The notes: generated from the sequence alone by a model not told the origin. 64,000 bases of DNA from GCA-2683825 sp965662355 (GCA_965662355.1 CBFIHP010000001.1:124001-188000), one strand, 5' to 3'. Counted from the first letter of the stretch, positions 43,221-54,500 are shown. Program-made: numbers and translations.

Positions 43221-46200
43221 TTACGGCTTTGGGTTTGCAGCAGCGGTCGGCGGCCCGGCACCCAGCATTTCCTCGGGTCGTTTCACCGTCGGGATCTCGA
43301 TGCCCTCCTTCGCGAAACGCTCCGAGATCTGACGGTTGATGGCAGAGCGTGCACTTAGCCCCTGATCGATAGCCGTATAGAAGAGCACGCGAAACTCGAT
43401 CCCGATCACACCGAAATTTTCAAAGTAGACCTTCGGGGCCGGATCTTCCATGACAGCGGAATGGGCTCGAACGATCTCTTCGAGGATTTGGACAACGTGC
43501 TCGATGTTGGAATCGTAGTCGACGCGCACCTGGACCTCGCGCCGCATGATCGTATCGGCCCGGGTCCAGTTCGTGAGGTCCTCGGTCACGAACTTCTTGT
43601 TGGGCACGATGATCGTTTGGCGCTCCCAGTTCGTGATCACCGTGGCACGCATCGCAATGCTGTTGACCCGCCCACTTGTCGTACCGATGGTCACGATGTC
43701 GCCGACGCGAATCGGTCGCTCGAAGAGCAGGATCAAGCCACTTATGAAATTGGCCACGATCTCCTGCAAACCGAAGCCCAGGCCGACGGACACAGCGGTC
43801 GCCAACCACCCCAGGGCCTCGAAGCTGAAGCCCAATTCTAGAAGCGCCGCTCCATACGCCCCCCCCAGAATCAAGTAACGGAGGATCGCGAGGTACGCGA
43901 AGGTGTTGCCTTCGTCCGCATTGGCGAACGGGTTGACCAGGCTGTCCGCGAGCATGCGCAGGTTGCTCGCGAGGATATGGCCGAAGGCCAACCAGAGGAT
44001 CGAGACCGCCACGTCCCAAAGCGTAAGCCACGTCCCGGGCTGGAGTTCGAGAAGCTGTTGGTCGACAAGCAACTTCGAGAGCACAAGACCGATGCCAAAC
44101 GTCTCCATCAAGAGCATCGCCGTGGCCAAGACGATCAAATAGGCCCCGATGCGCACGACCGCCCGAATCCCTGCGCCGCGGGCTCGCAATAGCTGCGCTT
44201 CGTCTTCGGTGTCCGCTCGTTCCACTCTACCAGCCCAGTGTGCGCCGATACGTTCCAGCAACCGAAAGAGAGCCCCGAGCAGGAACAACGCCACGAAGAC
44301 CTTGAAGGAGTTCTCGAGGGTGCGGTGCACACCGACGCGATAACCCGCAAGGTCGAGGGCGAACAGCGGAACGAGCGCAATCGTCGTGAGCACGACAAGG
44401 AAGCGCAGGATTGGGCGCAGGAAGCCGCCCGCGATCGTCCAGTTCTGAACCAAAGCCCCATTGCGACGTACCAGGAGCAGGACCGACATGGCCGCGCCCA
44501 GGGTCCAGATCGCGTCCAGGATGCGCGGCAAGACCTCGAACCGGAAAGGCTCGGCCGCCAGCACAAGGGACGGCGCGTAGAAAGCCTGGCCGAACACGGT
44601 CGCCAGAGACACGCAGCGAACGAGTTGCAATCCGATCGCAGGCAAGAACCCCTGTGGACCGACAAGCAGCCCTCCCTTTCCCAGAAGCGTGCGCACGAGA
44701 CGACGCGCTCCCAGGAAGTAGGCCTGGTACAGAAAGAGGTCCGAAAGCGGCGGGTCAAAGGCCTCCGGCGCACCGAAAAGCACCAACGCCCAGGCGACGA
44801 TCCCCAGCTGCAACGACGGAATCAGGGCCGAACTCACACCACAGACAAGGTCTGTGAGCAAGCGCTTCGGCGGCGCCGAGGAGGCAGCGAATTCGCGCCA
44901 GCCGTTCAGCTTGCGGGAGTAGTAGAAGAGTAGTGCGACCAGCGCGGCCGCTATCAGGGGCACAGGAAAGCGCGAACCCAGGTTCTCCTTGATCCGCGAC
45001 CAGGTGCCGTCTTCGCGGTACGGTTGGGGCAAGCGACCGAGTTCGCCAAAAACCTTTCCCAGCGATCGCGCGTTGACCGGGTCGTCACTCGGCGTCCAGA
45101 GCATCTTTCCCTCGATGTAGCTTTCAAATTCCTCGAGGGTCTGCTGGCGCTTGTTGATGACGGCAAGAATGCGCGCATTGATGCCAGTCGCCTTGTCGAG
45201 CTGACGTTTACGCTCGCCGAGGGCATCGAGCAGGTCGTCTTCCTTCAGCGATGCCTCGAAAGCAGCGGTCGCCTCCTCGTGGCGAGCCTCGTCGACCTCG
45301 TCCAGAAACCTGCTGAGCTCTTCGTTCTCGCCTGCGGGAAGGCGCAAGTTCCAGAGGCGGTCCATCACTGCGGCGAGCTCGATGTGGTTCTCCTCATCAT
45401 CGCCGTAGACCTCCGCAAGCGTCACTTCATCGATCAAACGCATTTGCTGTTGGCAGCGCTTGAGGTGTCCGCGCAGCAAGGCCTCCACATCGTTAGGCCG
45501 CAAGCGCAAGCGGATGTCGAGCGAATCACGCTCGTTGTCGAGATCCGCCCGTTCCGCCCTTTGGTCGTTCTCGCTGCCCTCGAGCCTTTCGATCTCTGTC
45601 TCGAAGCTCTTCGAAGTCGCGCGGAGGTTGCCAGCCTCCGAACGCGCCTTCAGGCGGAAGCGCTGAATAGGGTCGCGTTCGAGCTCGGCACGCCTCGCCT
45701 CTCGATCCGCTTGCTCACGTGCCTTCTGCGCCTCCTGCTCGCGGAGCTCCACCGCCCTTGTCGCCGCCAGGTCGAAGACCGCTGCCAGGCGCAGCGCCCG
45801 AAGGGTAGCCAGCTCCAGCTCGACTTCGAGGGTGCCTTCTTGCGCTTTCCAGACGGTGAATCCCTCGGTAAGGAAAGTCACTCGCTCGAGGACGACACGC
45901 GTCTCGAGATGAGCGGATTCCACGCGATACCGAGAAACGTCATCGTCACCGGTAAGATTCTCGACGCGCCGGTTCGCGCGTGCCGTCCGATCGGTGAGCC
46001 CGGCGAGTTCGGCCTCCGCTTCCGAGTGCTTGGTCGTCAACGCCGTGAGGGTCGACGCTGCGCTGGATTCCTCGGCCTTGGCCGCTTTTGCCGCCTGCTC
46101 GAAGGGGGCCAGATCGTCGGGGGTTTCCAGATGAACGGAGGTTTGCGGATCTTCGGCCTTCAGGTCGGCAAGCTCGCGTTCCAGCTCCTTGCGCCGGGCT

Positions 46201-46463
46201 TCCAGCACCTCCTCCGATTCGAGTGCCTCGTGGGCACTCAGGGTTGAGCGGAGCTCTTCGATGAGCTTGATGCGCTCCTGATAGGCAACCCTCCAGGCCT
46301 TGGCATCCCCGGAGACATCATCCTTGAGCGCCTCGAGCTTGACCCGTGCCTCTTCGAGATCGCTCTGGTGTTCTGCTTGGGTCTGCGGAGTCGACTCGCC
46401 CTGCGCATGGACGCTTGCGAACGGGGACAACCACAGAAATAGGAACGGGATCAGGAGCCGCAT
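43221..46463 (-). CDS. Large MscS-family mechanosensitive channel with periplasmic coiled coil
   Basis: The protein has 1080 residues: a signal peptide (1-20, ending VHAQG), a long charged coiled-coil region to about 480, several membrane helices from about 495, and the MscS core at about 894-1065. The core begins GLGFGLQEIVANFISGLIL (pore helix) followed by FERPIRVGDIV and IVPNKKFVTEDLTNW. This resembles KefA/MscK-type or MscM-type channels that release solutes on osmotic downshock and have large periplasmic domains. It is followed by the lipase-like gene, and the DUF4105 gene precedes it by 46 bases, so the three may share a transcript. Confidence 0.92.
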   Translation of the reverse strand: MRLLIPFLFLWLSPFASVHAQGESTPQTQAEHQSDLEEARVKLEALKDDVSGDAKAWRVAYQERIKLIEELRSTLSAHEALESEEVLEARRKELERELADLKAEDPQTSVHLETPDDLAPFEQAAKAAKAEESSAASTLTALTTKHSEAEAELAGLTDRTARANRRVENLTGDDDVSRYRVESAHLETRVVLERVTFLTEGFTVWKAQEGTLEVELELATLRALRLAAVFDLAATRAVELREQEAQKAREQADREARRAELERDPIQRFRLKARSEAGNLRATSKSFETEIERLEGSENDQRAERADLDNERDSLDIRLRLRPNDVEALLRGHLKRCQQQMRLIDEVTLAEVYGDDEENHIELAAVMDRLWNLRLPAGENEELSRFLDEVDEARHEEATAAFEASLKEDDLLDALGERKRQLDKATGINARILAVINKRQQTLEEFESYIEGKMLWTPSDDPVNARSLGKVFGELGRLPQPYREDGTWSRIKENLGSRFPVPLIAAALVALLFYYSRKLNGWREFAASSAPPKRLLTDLVCGVSSALIPSLQLGIVAWALVLFGAPEAFDPPLSDLFLYQAYFLGARRLVRTLLGKGGLLVGPQGFLPAIGLQLVRCVSLATVFGQAFYAPSLVLAAEPFRFEVLPRILDAIWTLGAAMSVLLLVRRNGALVQNWTIAGGFLRPILRFLVVLTTIALVPLFALDLAGYRVGVHRTLENSFKVFVALFLLGALFRLLERIGAHWAGRVERADTEDEAQLLRARGAGIRAVVRIGAYLIVLATAMLLMETFGIGLVLSKLLVDQQLLELQPGTWLTLWDVAVSILWLAFGHILASNLRMLADSLVNPFANADEGNTFAYLAILRYLILGGAYGAALLELGFSFEALGWLATAVSVGLGFGLQEIVANFISGLILLFERPIRVGDIVTIGTTSGRVNSIAMRATVITNWERQTIIVPNKKFVTEDLTNWTRADTIMRREVQVRVDYDSNIEHVVQILEEIVRAHSAVMEDPAPKVYFENFGVIGIEFRVLFYTAIDQGLSARSAINRQISERFAKEGIEIPTVKRPEEMLGAGPPTAAANPKP

Positions 46464-46509
46464 AGTCCGGAGAGCCTACACGATGGGTGCTCCCCCGGCC
46501 GAGGCTGCT

Positions 46510-47529
46510 CTAGGAGCCCGTCTCGAGAGGCTCGGGGGCGACCGGCAAGTCGGCGCGAATCCCCGCGGAATAGCCGGGCACATCCCCCATCATCTGGGCC
46601 GGCTCGTTGATCAAAGACAGGGCTCGCAGCTCCTCGAAGGGGAGCCCCTGGTGGATCGCGCCGCGCTTGTACATCAACCGATCCCAGTACCCGTTCAGGA
46701 GAGCGTTGCGTCCGCTCCACGTCGTCTGCCCGATGTCCGCGATCCGGTGCAAGATGTTCACGCCGCAGCTGTTGTCGATCACGTCATAGAACTCCGGGGT
46801 GAGCGCAAGCTCGTTTGCGAAGTCGACGTAGGCCAGAAGCAGCTCGCGCATGCGTTCTTGCGAGGCTCGCAAACGATACAGATAGACATCTTCATGGCGG
46901 TGATTCGTGCGCAGGAGAACCACGTCTCGCTCGTCGGCGAAGATGTACGACAGCTCGAACATCTTGAAAAAGCCACCGAGGGTCGAGAACGCTTCGCCGA
47001 CTTCATTTCGGACCTCCACGGACACGGCAAGCTGCTCTCCCCCCTCGAAACCGAAGGACAGGATCGTGTGGCAGTAGTCGACCGGGCCCCAGTAGGACAT
47101 GAAGAGGTCCAGTGTGCGCAGCTTCGCGAGGTCGTATTCACGAGTTTCCCAGCGCTCGTCGAAATCCTCCTGACTGCGATAGCGGAAGTTGCGCACGTTC
47201 TGCAGCGTCATCCGATCACCGTCGATCTCAGCCATGGCGACTTGCGCCACGTCGGGGGCCCACTGGCGCTCGTTCGACGGGAAGGTAACGCTAAAAACCA
47301 ACGTCAATGCCGCTCCTGAGAAGGCCAGAGCGCGCATGCGGATCTTCCGTGGCCGCAGGAAGAAGGCCGCAACAATCAGCCAAACGAGATACCCTCCCGC
47401 CATGGCTTTGCGCACGCCGCTCGGCTGGACGTTCGAGTACAACAAAGTCAAACAGGTCCACAGAAGCCACAGGCCCATGACCGTGAGGCCCATGACGAGC
47501 GCGAGACGCCGCAGGTACGGTTTCTTCAT
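46510..47529 (-). CDS. DUF4105 (Lnb N-terminal-type) membrane protein
   Basis: The protein has 339 residues: two membrane segments at the N-terminus (about 11-30 and 45-80), then a DUF4105 domain with VRNFRYRSQEDFDERWETREYDL, LFMSYWGP, TILSFGFEGGE and ADERDVVLLRTN. The domain is a papain-like fold by prediction; the conserved Cys and His that would catalyse are probably in YCHTILSF and NNSCGVN-type segments. The function is unknown. It lies upstream of the MscS gene in the same direction. Confidence 0.85.
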   Translation of the reverse strand: MKKPYLRRLALVMGLTVMGLWLLWTCLTLLYSNVQPSGVRKAMAGGYLVWLIVAAFFLRPRKIRMRALAFSGAALTLVFSVTFPSNERQWAPDVAQVAMAEIDGDRMTLQNVRNFRYRSQEDFDERWETREYDLAKLRTLDLFMSYWGPVDYCHTILSFGFEGGEQLAVSVEVRNEVGEAFSTLGGFFKMFELSYIFADERDVVLLRTNHRHEDVYLYRLRASQERMRELLLAYVDFANELALTPEFYDVIDNSCGVNILHRIADIGQTTWSGRNALLNGYWDRLMYKRGAIHQGLPFEELRALSLINEPAQMMGDVPGYSAGIRADLPVAPEPLETGS

Positions 47530-47740
47530 TGCCTGGGCAGGCTATGGTATTGCGAAGCTCGGCTCGACCGCGATTCTCGAAACGGGGGTCGATGTCTGCG
47601 AGCCGGGCTCGTCGTGAGCCAAAGCGCGACAAGCTTCACATTCGTGGGCCCCGCCGTTCAGTCCTCTCGCTCGGGGACAGCCGCTCCTTAGGCCGTTGTC
47701 GCGCACAGACTCAGGTCGGTCGGCACGCTTGAAAGGGACT

Positions 47741-48124
47741 TCACGGCTTTTGCGCAGCGCGAGCAGCCTGAACGGCGAACGACCCCCAGCCTACGATCAA
47801 CAAGGCTCCGCCGAGGGGCGTCAGCGGTCCCATGACGGCGGTCGCCATCCCAAAGCACAGACAGTAGATCGAACCGCTGAAGAGCGCACCTCCGATCAAG
47901 AAGCACCAGGCCGGCACCCAGCGCCCCTCGCGACCCTGCCGAAAAAGTCCGTACAGAACCAAGGCGAGGGCGTGCCACATCTGATAGCGAACAGCCGTGT
48001 GCCAGTTCTCGAGCTGGCCTGACTCCAGCAGGGAGTCCTTCAGAGCATGGGCGCCGAAGGCCCCGAGGACGACGGCGATGGCGGCAAGGACCGCTCCCGA
48101 CGAGATGGTGCTACGGGATTGCAT
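47741..48124 (-). CDS. DUF423 (YgdD-like) small membrane protein
   Basis: The protein has 127 residues from ATG 48124, with four membrane helices. LGAFGAHALKD, VRYQMWHALALVLYG and TPLGGALLIVGW are the DUF423 family motifs. The role is unknown. It stands 71 bases downstream of the TPR/peptidase-like gene and could belong to the same transcript. Confidence 0.88.
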   Translation of the reverse strand: MQSRSTISSGAVLAAIAVVLGAFGAHALKDSLLESGQLENWHTAVRYQMWHALALVLYGLFRQGREGRWVPAWCFLIGGALFSGSIYCLCFGMATAVMGPLTPLGGALLIVGWGSFAVQAARAAQKP

Positions 48125-48195
48125 GCGCCCAGGGTATTCGAAAACCAGAGCATGGGGCCAGTTGAACTCCAGCGCTCGTAGATCGGCGTGGAGAT

Positions 48196-49683
48196 CTATT
48201 CGAAACGCCACTCCCGATCGAGGTCGGGATCCATTTCGAGACCGAGTGCTTTCATCCTCTCCCCTTCTTCCGTGTCCGTGTTCAGGAGGGCGGCACCGAG
48301 TCGGTAATAAAACGTCCCGGTCAAAGGATCGATCTCGGTCGCTTTCTTCCAGTGCTTGATGGCCTCTTCCTTCTCGCCTTCGTCGTAGAGGAGCTCGGCG
48401 AAGTGATGATGGGCCAGTGCGCTGGTCGATCCGGCCTCGATGGCCTCCTGGTAGAGGCGTTTGGCACGTATCGGGCGCCCCGAGCGCTTTGCGTTGATGG
48501 CCGCCTTGACGAGCCCACTCGGTGTCACGAAGCCGAGCTTGTTGTCGATGTAGGAGTGCCAGTCCTGCTCCATCTTCGCCAGGGAGTCATCGTCCTTGAC
48601 GTTGAGGTACTTCTGAAAAGCGGCGAGTACCTCCTTACCATCGACGGTGCGCAGCCCTTTGAGTCCAACAGAGGATCGCTGAATGTCACGGGCCTTGGCC
48701 AAGCTCAGGAAGAACTTGCGGAACTTCTTGTCATAACGCTTGTCGTTCATCAAGAAGTGCACGAGCGACCAACCCCAGGTGTAGTGCGCGAAAGCTCGCT
48801 CATCGAGAATCAGTTCACGGATGCCCCAGCGCTTTCCATTCGCGATGTCGCCCTGAATCTGGACGAGCCGACCCTCCTGAACCAAGCCAACGGTCAGTTC
48901 TCCACGCTCGGCATCCCAGTCGCTGGCCCCGTAGTACTCCGCCAAGGCTTCGCCGGGCCAATGGGGGTACTTGAAGTTAACGTCCACGAGTTGCTGCAAG
49001 TAATGATTGGCCTCGTGGAACATGACATCCTCGGTCAGCGCTGGATCGAGGCGGTCGTAGTAGATGTTCAGCTCGAAGTTCGGGAAGAACTTGAAGTAGC
49101 CGATGACGCCTCCGCTCGCGCCGGATGTCCTGGACCACTCCTTGGGGCTGCCGTAGAAGGCCACGGTCAGTTTTCCGATCTTGCGTGAGCTCTTGAGCCT
49201 CCAGTCCTTCTTGAAGGCATCAAAGTAGGTCTCCATCTGGTCCCGGTAGCTCTCGAAGATGTTCTGTGGGACCGTGTATTCGAAATTGAAGTTCTTCGTT
49301 TCTTCGTAGTTGCGATTCGCCCACTCCCTGTGAGCGCGCATCTCTTCGACTTCATGGCGCAGCTTTTGTACGCGTTTTTTGATCAGCACATTACGACGCT
49401 TGATGCTGACCCACTTGCCTTCGAAGGGCACGAGACCCTTCAAGAACTTCGCACGTTCTTGGTCTGTCTCGGGGACAAAGTCTGGCTCGCCTTCGATCAC
49501 CGCTGCTAGCACCAGACTCTTGGAAACAAAAACCACACCGTTCTCGAAGGTGACCTTCACGCCTTCCGAGTCGCGGGTCATCGTCAGGCCATCGAAGATA
49601 CGCCCGTCGTTCAAACAGAGAAGGTCCGAACCCTCCGATGGGGCGGTGAGAGCGACACTGAGTAACAGGTTGGAGAGAAACAC
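48196..49683 (-). CDS. Secreted DUF1570-like zincin protein with C-terminal TPR
   Basis: The protein has 495 residues from GTG 49683, overlapping the upstream stop (TAGTG). The longer open frame upstream lies inside the previous gene and is not coding. The HEANH at 223-227 is an HExxH zinc site, and PGEALAEYYG (243-252) supplies a likely third ligand about 20 residues on. Residues 390-495 contain TPR-like helices (GSTSALAHHHFAELLYDEG, KHWKKATEIDP). It resembles the planctomycete DUF1570 group of secreted proteins, whose activity is not established. Confidence 0.7.
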   Translation of the reverse strand: MFLSNLLLSVALTAPSEGSDLLCLNDGRIFDGLTMTRDSEGVKVTFENGVVFVSKSLVLAAVIEGEPDFVPETDQERAKFLKGLVPFEGKWVSIKRRNVLIKKRVQKLRHEVEEMRAHREWANRNYEETKNFNFEYTVPQNIFESYRDQMETYFDAFKKDWRLKSSRKIGKLTVAFYGSPKEWSRTSGASGGVIGYFKFFPNFELNIYYDRLDPALTEDVMFHEANHYLQQLVDVNFKYPHWPGEALAEYYGASDWDAERGELTVGLVQEGRLVQIQGDIANGKRWGIRELILDERAFAHYTWGWSLVHFLMNDKRYDKKFRKFFLSLAKARDIQRSSVGLKGLRTVDGKEVLAAFQKYLNVKDDDSLAKMEQDWHSYIDNKLGFVTPSGLVKAAINAKRSGRPIRAKRLYQEAIEAGSTSALAHHHFAELLYDEGEKEEAIKHWKKATEIDPLTGTFYYRLGAALLNTDTEEGERMKALGLEMDPDLDREWRFE

Positions 49684-51347
49684 TACTTGATGGAGTCGAA
49701 ATAGGCCTTGTTGAAGGCTGCCCAGTCGCGGCCGGACCAGCCGGCGAAGGTCAAGCGAAAGGTCTCGTCGATAATTTCGCGTTCCTTGCCCTTCCACCCC
49801 TCGCGCCGCTTCTTGAACTGTTCGGCCTCTTCCTCTTCCGTTTTCGGTTTCTCGACCTTCGTGACAACCGTCTTGTCCTCCTTCTTCTTCTCGATGACCT
49901 GTTGGAGGTTTCTTATGTAATCCGTCAGGACCGTTTTCGTTCGTTTCTTCTTCAACGCCTTGTCGGACAACAAGAAGCGGACAAGGGCCCCCGCTTCCTC
50001 CATGCGGTTCCACATGCTCGTCCCGCCTCGAAACTCGGACCCCGTCATGGACATCAAGGTCTGCGGCTTGGTTGCTTTCCCCTCTCGAACCAGCTCGCGG
50101 AGTTCGTCTTTGTCCCAGTCGCTGGGCTTTGCTATGAGCTTCTTGCGCTTGAGGCCGAGGTCGGCGACATATCCAGTGAGACCGTAGTCCAGCCACTCGG
50201 GAAAAGCCCAGAACAGGTCGCGATCACGGTCCTGAAACCAGCTCCTGAGCAGGCTACGGTTGACGTTTGCATTCTCGAAATTGAACGAGCTGTTCTTTCC
50301 GGGATTCGTGGCGATCTCGAGGCCACCGAAATACCATCCGCCACCGCTGGTTCCACCCCTGCGATAGGACCTCTCCTCTTCGTCGTCCCTGCAGATGCGA
50401 ATGATTGGATAGCGGACGTATTCATCCGGCCCAATGAACGCAAACGTCTTGTCTAGCCAATCGAGGATCGCGTTGGACTGAGCCGCGATCCTGTCGCTGT
50501 ATTTTTTCTCCACGTGGGAGATGACGAAGACGCGCCCCATTTGTTTCGCAGTCCAATCGTCCGGTAGCTTCGCCAGCGCCTTCCCGCGATGCTGCGCTTC
50601 CGATTCCTGACGTGTCCGACGGCGTTCCTCGGGCGTGCCCTTGTCCATGTCGAAGACGGCGATCCAGGAACCACGGGCGCCGGCTTCAGTCGGCAACGCC
50701 CCCTCCGTTCGCTCGATCAGCTTGAACGAGCGGTGCACGCCGCTGACCGTACGCTTGAGCTTCTTTAAATGGTTTTCGAGGACTTCGATCTGCACGGCAA
50801 AGTCGACCCCCGGGCCGTGGTAGACCCAGGTCGTGATCCGCTTCGGGCCACCGCGAGCCAGCTTTTCGACCTTGATCTCGAGCTTGGTGACCTCGATGTC
50901 TCCGACCTTGCCCCGATCGCGCTTCGATATGTAGAAACCACCGCCTGCATACGTCCGGTCGAGGTAATCCTCGTAGTCCCTGTAGGGGTTGTCGTACTTG
51001 AAGGTGATGCGTTGCTTTCCATCGATCTTCGAGACCTTGTTGCCCTCCTTCTTCGTGACCTCCTCGACGAAGGCGATCACCATGAGCTCGGGTTGATGTT
51101 CGTACGTCCAACCGCCCCCCGACTCGGTCCAGAAGTACTTGCGCTTCGACAGGTACTTGGCGACGAGCCACTCCTCCTGGGCCTGCACTGGGATTTCTTC
51201 CCATTCGGCGGGTGGCTTGAGCTTGAAGCCGAAACGGCTGTTCGTGTGAAAGCCCGAGGATTGGGGCATGGCTTGCAGCCCGCCCGCAAGAACAGCCACA
51301 ACGGACAGGGCACAAACAACCCGCAACAGCAAACAGCAAAACCGCAT
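49683..51347 (-). CDS. Large secreted protein of unknown function, DUF1570-group relative
   Basis: The protein has 554 residues from ATG 51347, preceded by a GAGAGGG ribosome binding site. It has a signal peptide (RFCCLLLRVVCALSVVAVLAGG) and an N-terminal beta-rich region like PsbP/DUF1795 lipocalin-type domains (FGFKLKPPAEWEEIP). The C-terminal half has a helical, charged region and WAFPEWLDYGLTGYVADLG, the position where the partner at 48196 carries its HExxH region. Here no HExxH is visible, so a catalytic role is doubtful. The last 120 residues are very rich in Lys and Glu. Translationally coupled to the downstream gene. Confidence 0.6.
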   Translation of the reverse strand: MRFCCLLLRVVCALSVVAVLAGGLQAMPQSSGFHTNSRFGFKLKPPAEWEEIPVQAQEEWLVAKYLSKRKYFWTESGGGWTYEHQPELMVIAFVEEVTKKEGNKVSKIDGKQRITFKYDNPYRDYEDYLDRTYAGGGFYISKRDRGKVGDIEVTKLEIKVEKLARGGPKRITTWVYHGPGVDFAVQIEVLENHLKKLKRTVSGVHRSFKLIERTEGALPTEAGARGSWIAVFDMDKGTPEERRRTRQESEAQHRGKALAKLPDDWTAKQMGRVFVISHVEKKYSDRIAAQSNAILDWLDKTFAFIGPDEYVRYPIIRICRDDEEERSYRRGGTSGGGWYFGGLEIATNPGKNSSFNFENANVNRSLLRSWFQDRDRDLFWAFPEWLDYGLTGYVADLGLKRKKLIAKPSDWDKDELRELVREGKATKPQTLMSMTGSEFRGGTSMWNRMEEAGALVRFLLSDKALKKKRTKTVLTDYIRNLQQVIEKKKEDKTVVTKVEKPKTEEEEAEQFKKRREGWKGKEREIIDETFRLTFAGWSGRDWAAFNKAYFDSIK

Positions 51348-51530
51348 GATCGACCCTCTCTCAAGGCCAAACGGGCACCGGTACGTTCCGGCGTAACAGG
51401 TGCCTATCCTAGCGCCCGGGGACCAGACAAGCTGCATTTTCTACGCCTCTCGATGCCCATAACGCTGTGGGCTACCGAGGGCTGGACGTATCAGGGCCTA
51501 CCAGATGTGAATCCGTTCTGGGTGGCCTCA

Positions 51531-54500
51531 CTACTCGGTAACCGTCACCGCCTCGTATTCGTAGACCGCGTCGAAGCCTCCCGGACCCTCGACGTGCAGG
51601 AGCACATCGTAGACCCCGGGGATCGCGTAGGTATGCGTCGGGTTCTGCAGTGTCGAACCGTAACCATCACCGAAGTTCCAGGACCACGAAGTGATGGGGC
51701 CCAGCGACAGGTCCGTGAAACTCACCTCGAGCGGCACGGGGCCACTCATAGGTGCCCAGTTGTAGGCGATATCCGGCCTGGGCCCGAGAACACCAATGCC
51801 CAGGGTAAGTTGCGCAGCATTGGTCAATTCGTTGAACCCACCACCGGTGACGTACGCCTGCGCGGTACCGACCAACCCGAGGAGAGCGAAGTTAGACGGC
51901 GTCGGTAGCGCATACTCCGTGACACCGTTGTTTGGTTGTGAAGCAAGGAAGAGCAGGCTGCTCGACAGATCGATCAGAAGCTCGCCCTTGCTGATGTTGA
52001 TTCCGGGGCTGGCACCCGAGTAGACCAAGACGGTGTTGAAGCCCCCGTCGTGAGCGCGTGCGTCGACGGAGGGGCGCCACAACTCCCCCAGGATCGGCGG
52101 AGGAGCGACAAAGAGTAGCGAGTTGACGCCAGAACCGTTGACCATCGTCGCCGCGGCCGGCGCGCTCACCCTGAAGCCGTCGACGTATCCGTGTGACGGA
52201 TCGATCCCATCGCCGCCGTTACCGACCTGGATCGACACCGTGAGCGGCGTCCTGTTATCGGCCGTTGGGAACATCACTGCCAGGTTCGAGATGACCCGGG
52301 TAACCTCCGTCATCGGTAAACCATAGAGCGCTGATGTGCCCGGAAACGTCGAGCTGAAGGCGGACGCGTAATAGAGATTGAACGTGGTCACACCATCGGT
52401 GATATCGACGCTCATGAAGTCGTTGGCCCCCGGCGTGCTGGTCCCGTCGAACAGGAAGGCCGCCTCGAAGCCGAAGAGCGGGCGCGCCGGATTGAACACG
52501 AATGTTTGTGAGATGCCCGCGGCGTTCTCCGGTGCCAGGCCGGCACCACCGGGATTCGACGGCGGAGTAGCGGCCACGCTGCCCTCTGCGGACAGATCGC
52601 ACCAGTTCGAGCCATCGCTAGGCATACCACCGTCGCTGCTCGCAACCCCGAATGGCTGGATGACGTGGGACGAACCCGCATCGATGGCCCATGGAGTCGC
52701 CGGAACCGAACCCGGTGACTGCCCCATCTCGAAACTGCCTGATGTGAACGCAGCCGTCGAGTCGAGAACGATGATCAGGAAGCTACACGTAGCTGTGTTT
52801 CCAGCCTCGTCGATAGCAGTACACATGACGGACGTCGTTCCGATGGGGAGCAACGAACCCGAGATCGGCATAGAGTTGACGACTGGGCTGGGATCACATT
52901 CATCCACGGCAACGGGATCTTGGTATTGAACAATCGCTCCGTCGGGCCCGGTCGCGTTGACGACGATGGGCTCGGGACAGAGGATCACCGGGCTCGAGTT
53001 GTCGAAAATGGTGACCATGAACGAACAGCTGTTCGAGTTGCCAGCGTCATCGGTCGCCTCGCAGGCAACCATCGTCGTTCCCAACTGGAACATCGATCCC
53101 GAGCTCGGGGTACACACGACCATCACGGCCGCATCGCAGTTGTCCGAGACCATCGGAGTGAACGTCACAGGCGTCCCCATCGAATTCGTACAGGGCGTCT
53201 CGATGTCCGTGGGGCAGGAGATCATCGGGGGTTCGTTGTCGACGACGTTGACCTCGAAGGAGCACGTGGACTGGTTGCCTGAGATGTCGGTCGCCGTGCA
53301 GTTCACGGTCGTCAGACCCGCCGGCAAGAGAGTACCACTCGCTGGCATACCATCCACCGCAGGAGCGGGGTCGCAGTTGTCCAACACGGTGACACTGTAG
53401 GTCAGCAGGGCTCCGCCGGGGGAACAGGTCAGCGTCATGTTGCCGGGACAAGTGATTATCGGAGCCTCACTGTCCTCGACAGTGATTGTGAACGAACAGC
53501 TAGTTGTGTTCCCGTTCCCATCGGTCGCGCTGCAGGTCACCACATTCGGGCCGATGTTGAAGAAGGCTCCGGACGGCGGACTGCACGTCACGGTGATCGG
53601 CCCTGCTTCACACGGATCCGTGGCGGTCGGTGTGTTGTAGGTCACGATGCCGCCATTGATGTTGTCGCAGGGCGCCGTGAAGTCCGCCGGGCAAGAGATC
53701 ATCGGCGCGGCATTGTCCTGAACCGTCACGAGGAACGTGCAAGTCGCGCTATTCCCACTGGCGTCCGTCGCGGTACACAAGACCTGTGTCGTACCTAGCG
53801 GGAAAAACGAATTGGACGGAGGGAGGCACGTGAAGCTCGGGCTCGGATCGCAGATGTCATCGACAACGATCATGGGGAAGGTGACATTGGCTCCTCCGGG
53901 AGCGGCGCATTCAACGAACTGCGTGCCGGGGCAGCTAATGGTCGGAGCCGTACTGTCCACGATGGTGACAGGGAAAGTGCAAGAGTTGCTGTTCCCGGAA
54001 GCGTCCCTCGCCGTCGCCAGGACCGTCGTCGTACCCAGCGAGAGGAGGCTACCGGACGGCGGCACGTAGGTGACGAGGGGGTTGTCGTCGCAGAGATCGT
54101 CAGCCATGGCGGCATAGGTGGCGATCGTCCCCGCGGAACTCGTGCATTCGAACTCGACATCCACCGGACAGGTGATCGTCGGCGGTGTGTTGTCCACCAC
54201 CGTGATGGTGAACGTGCACGTCGCGGTGTTCAGCGATTCGTCGGTCACCGTGCAGACTACCTCGTGGACGCCGGGCGCGAATCCGGACCCGGAGTCCGGC
54301 ACGCACACGATGTCGGGGCTGGGATCACAGTTGTCGCTGGCCGTTGGAGTGAATGTCACGGGTGTGAGGGCCTGCGTGCACTCCACGGTCATGTTGACCG
54401 GGCAGAAAATGTCCGGGCTCTCGATGTCGAGAACGAACACAAAGAACTCACATTGACTCGAGTTACCTGCACTGTCCGTCGCCGTGCACATCACGGTCGT

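Noticed and set aside
45024..46247. Long plus-strand open frame opposite the MscS gene
   Set aside because: It is the mirror of the coiled-coil region; no family motifs or start signals.
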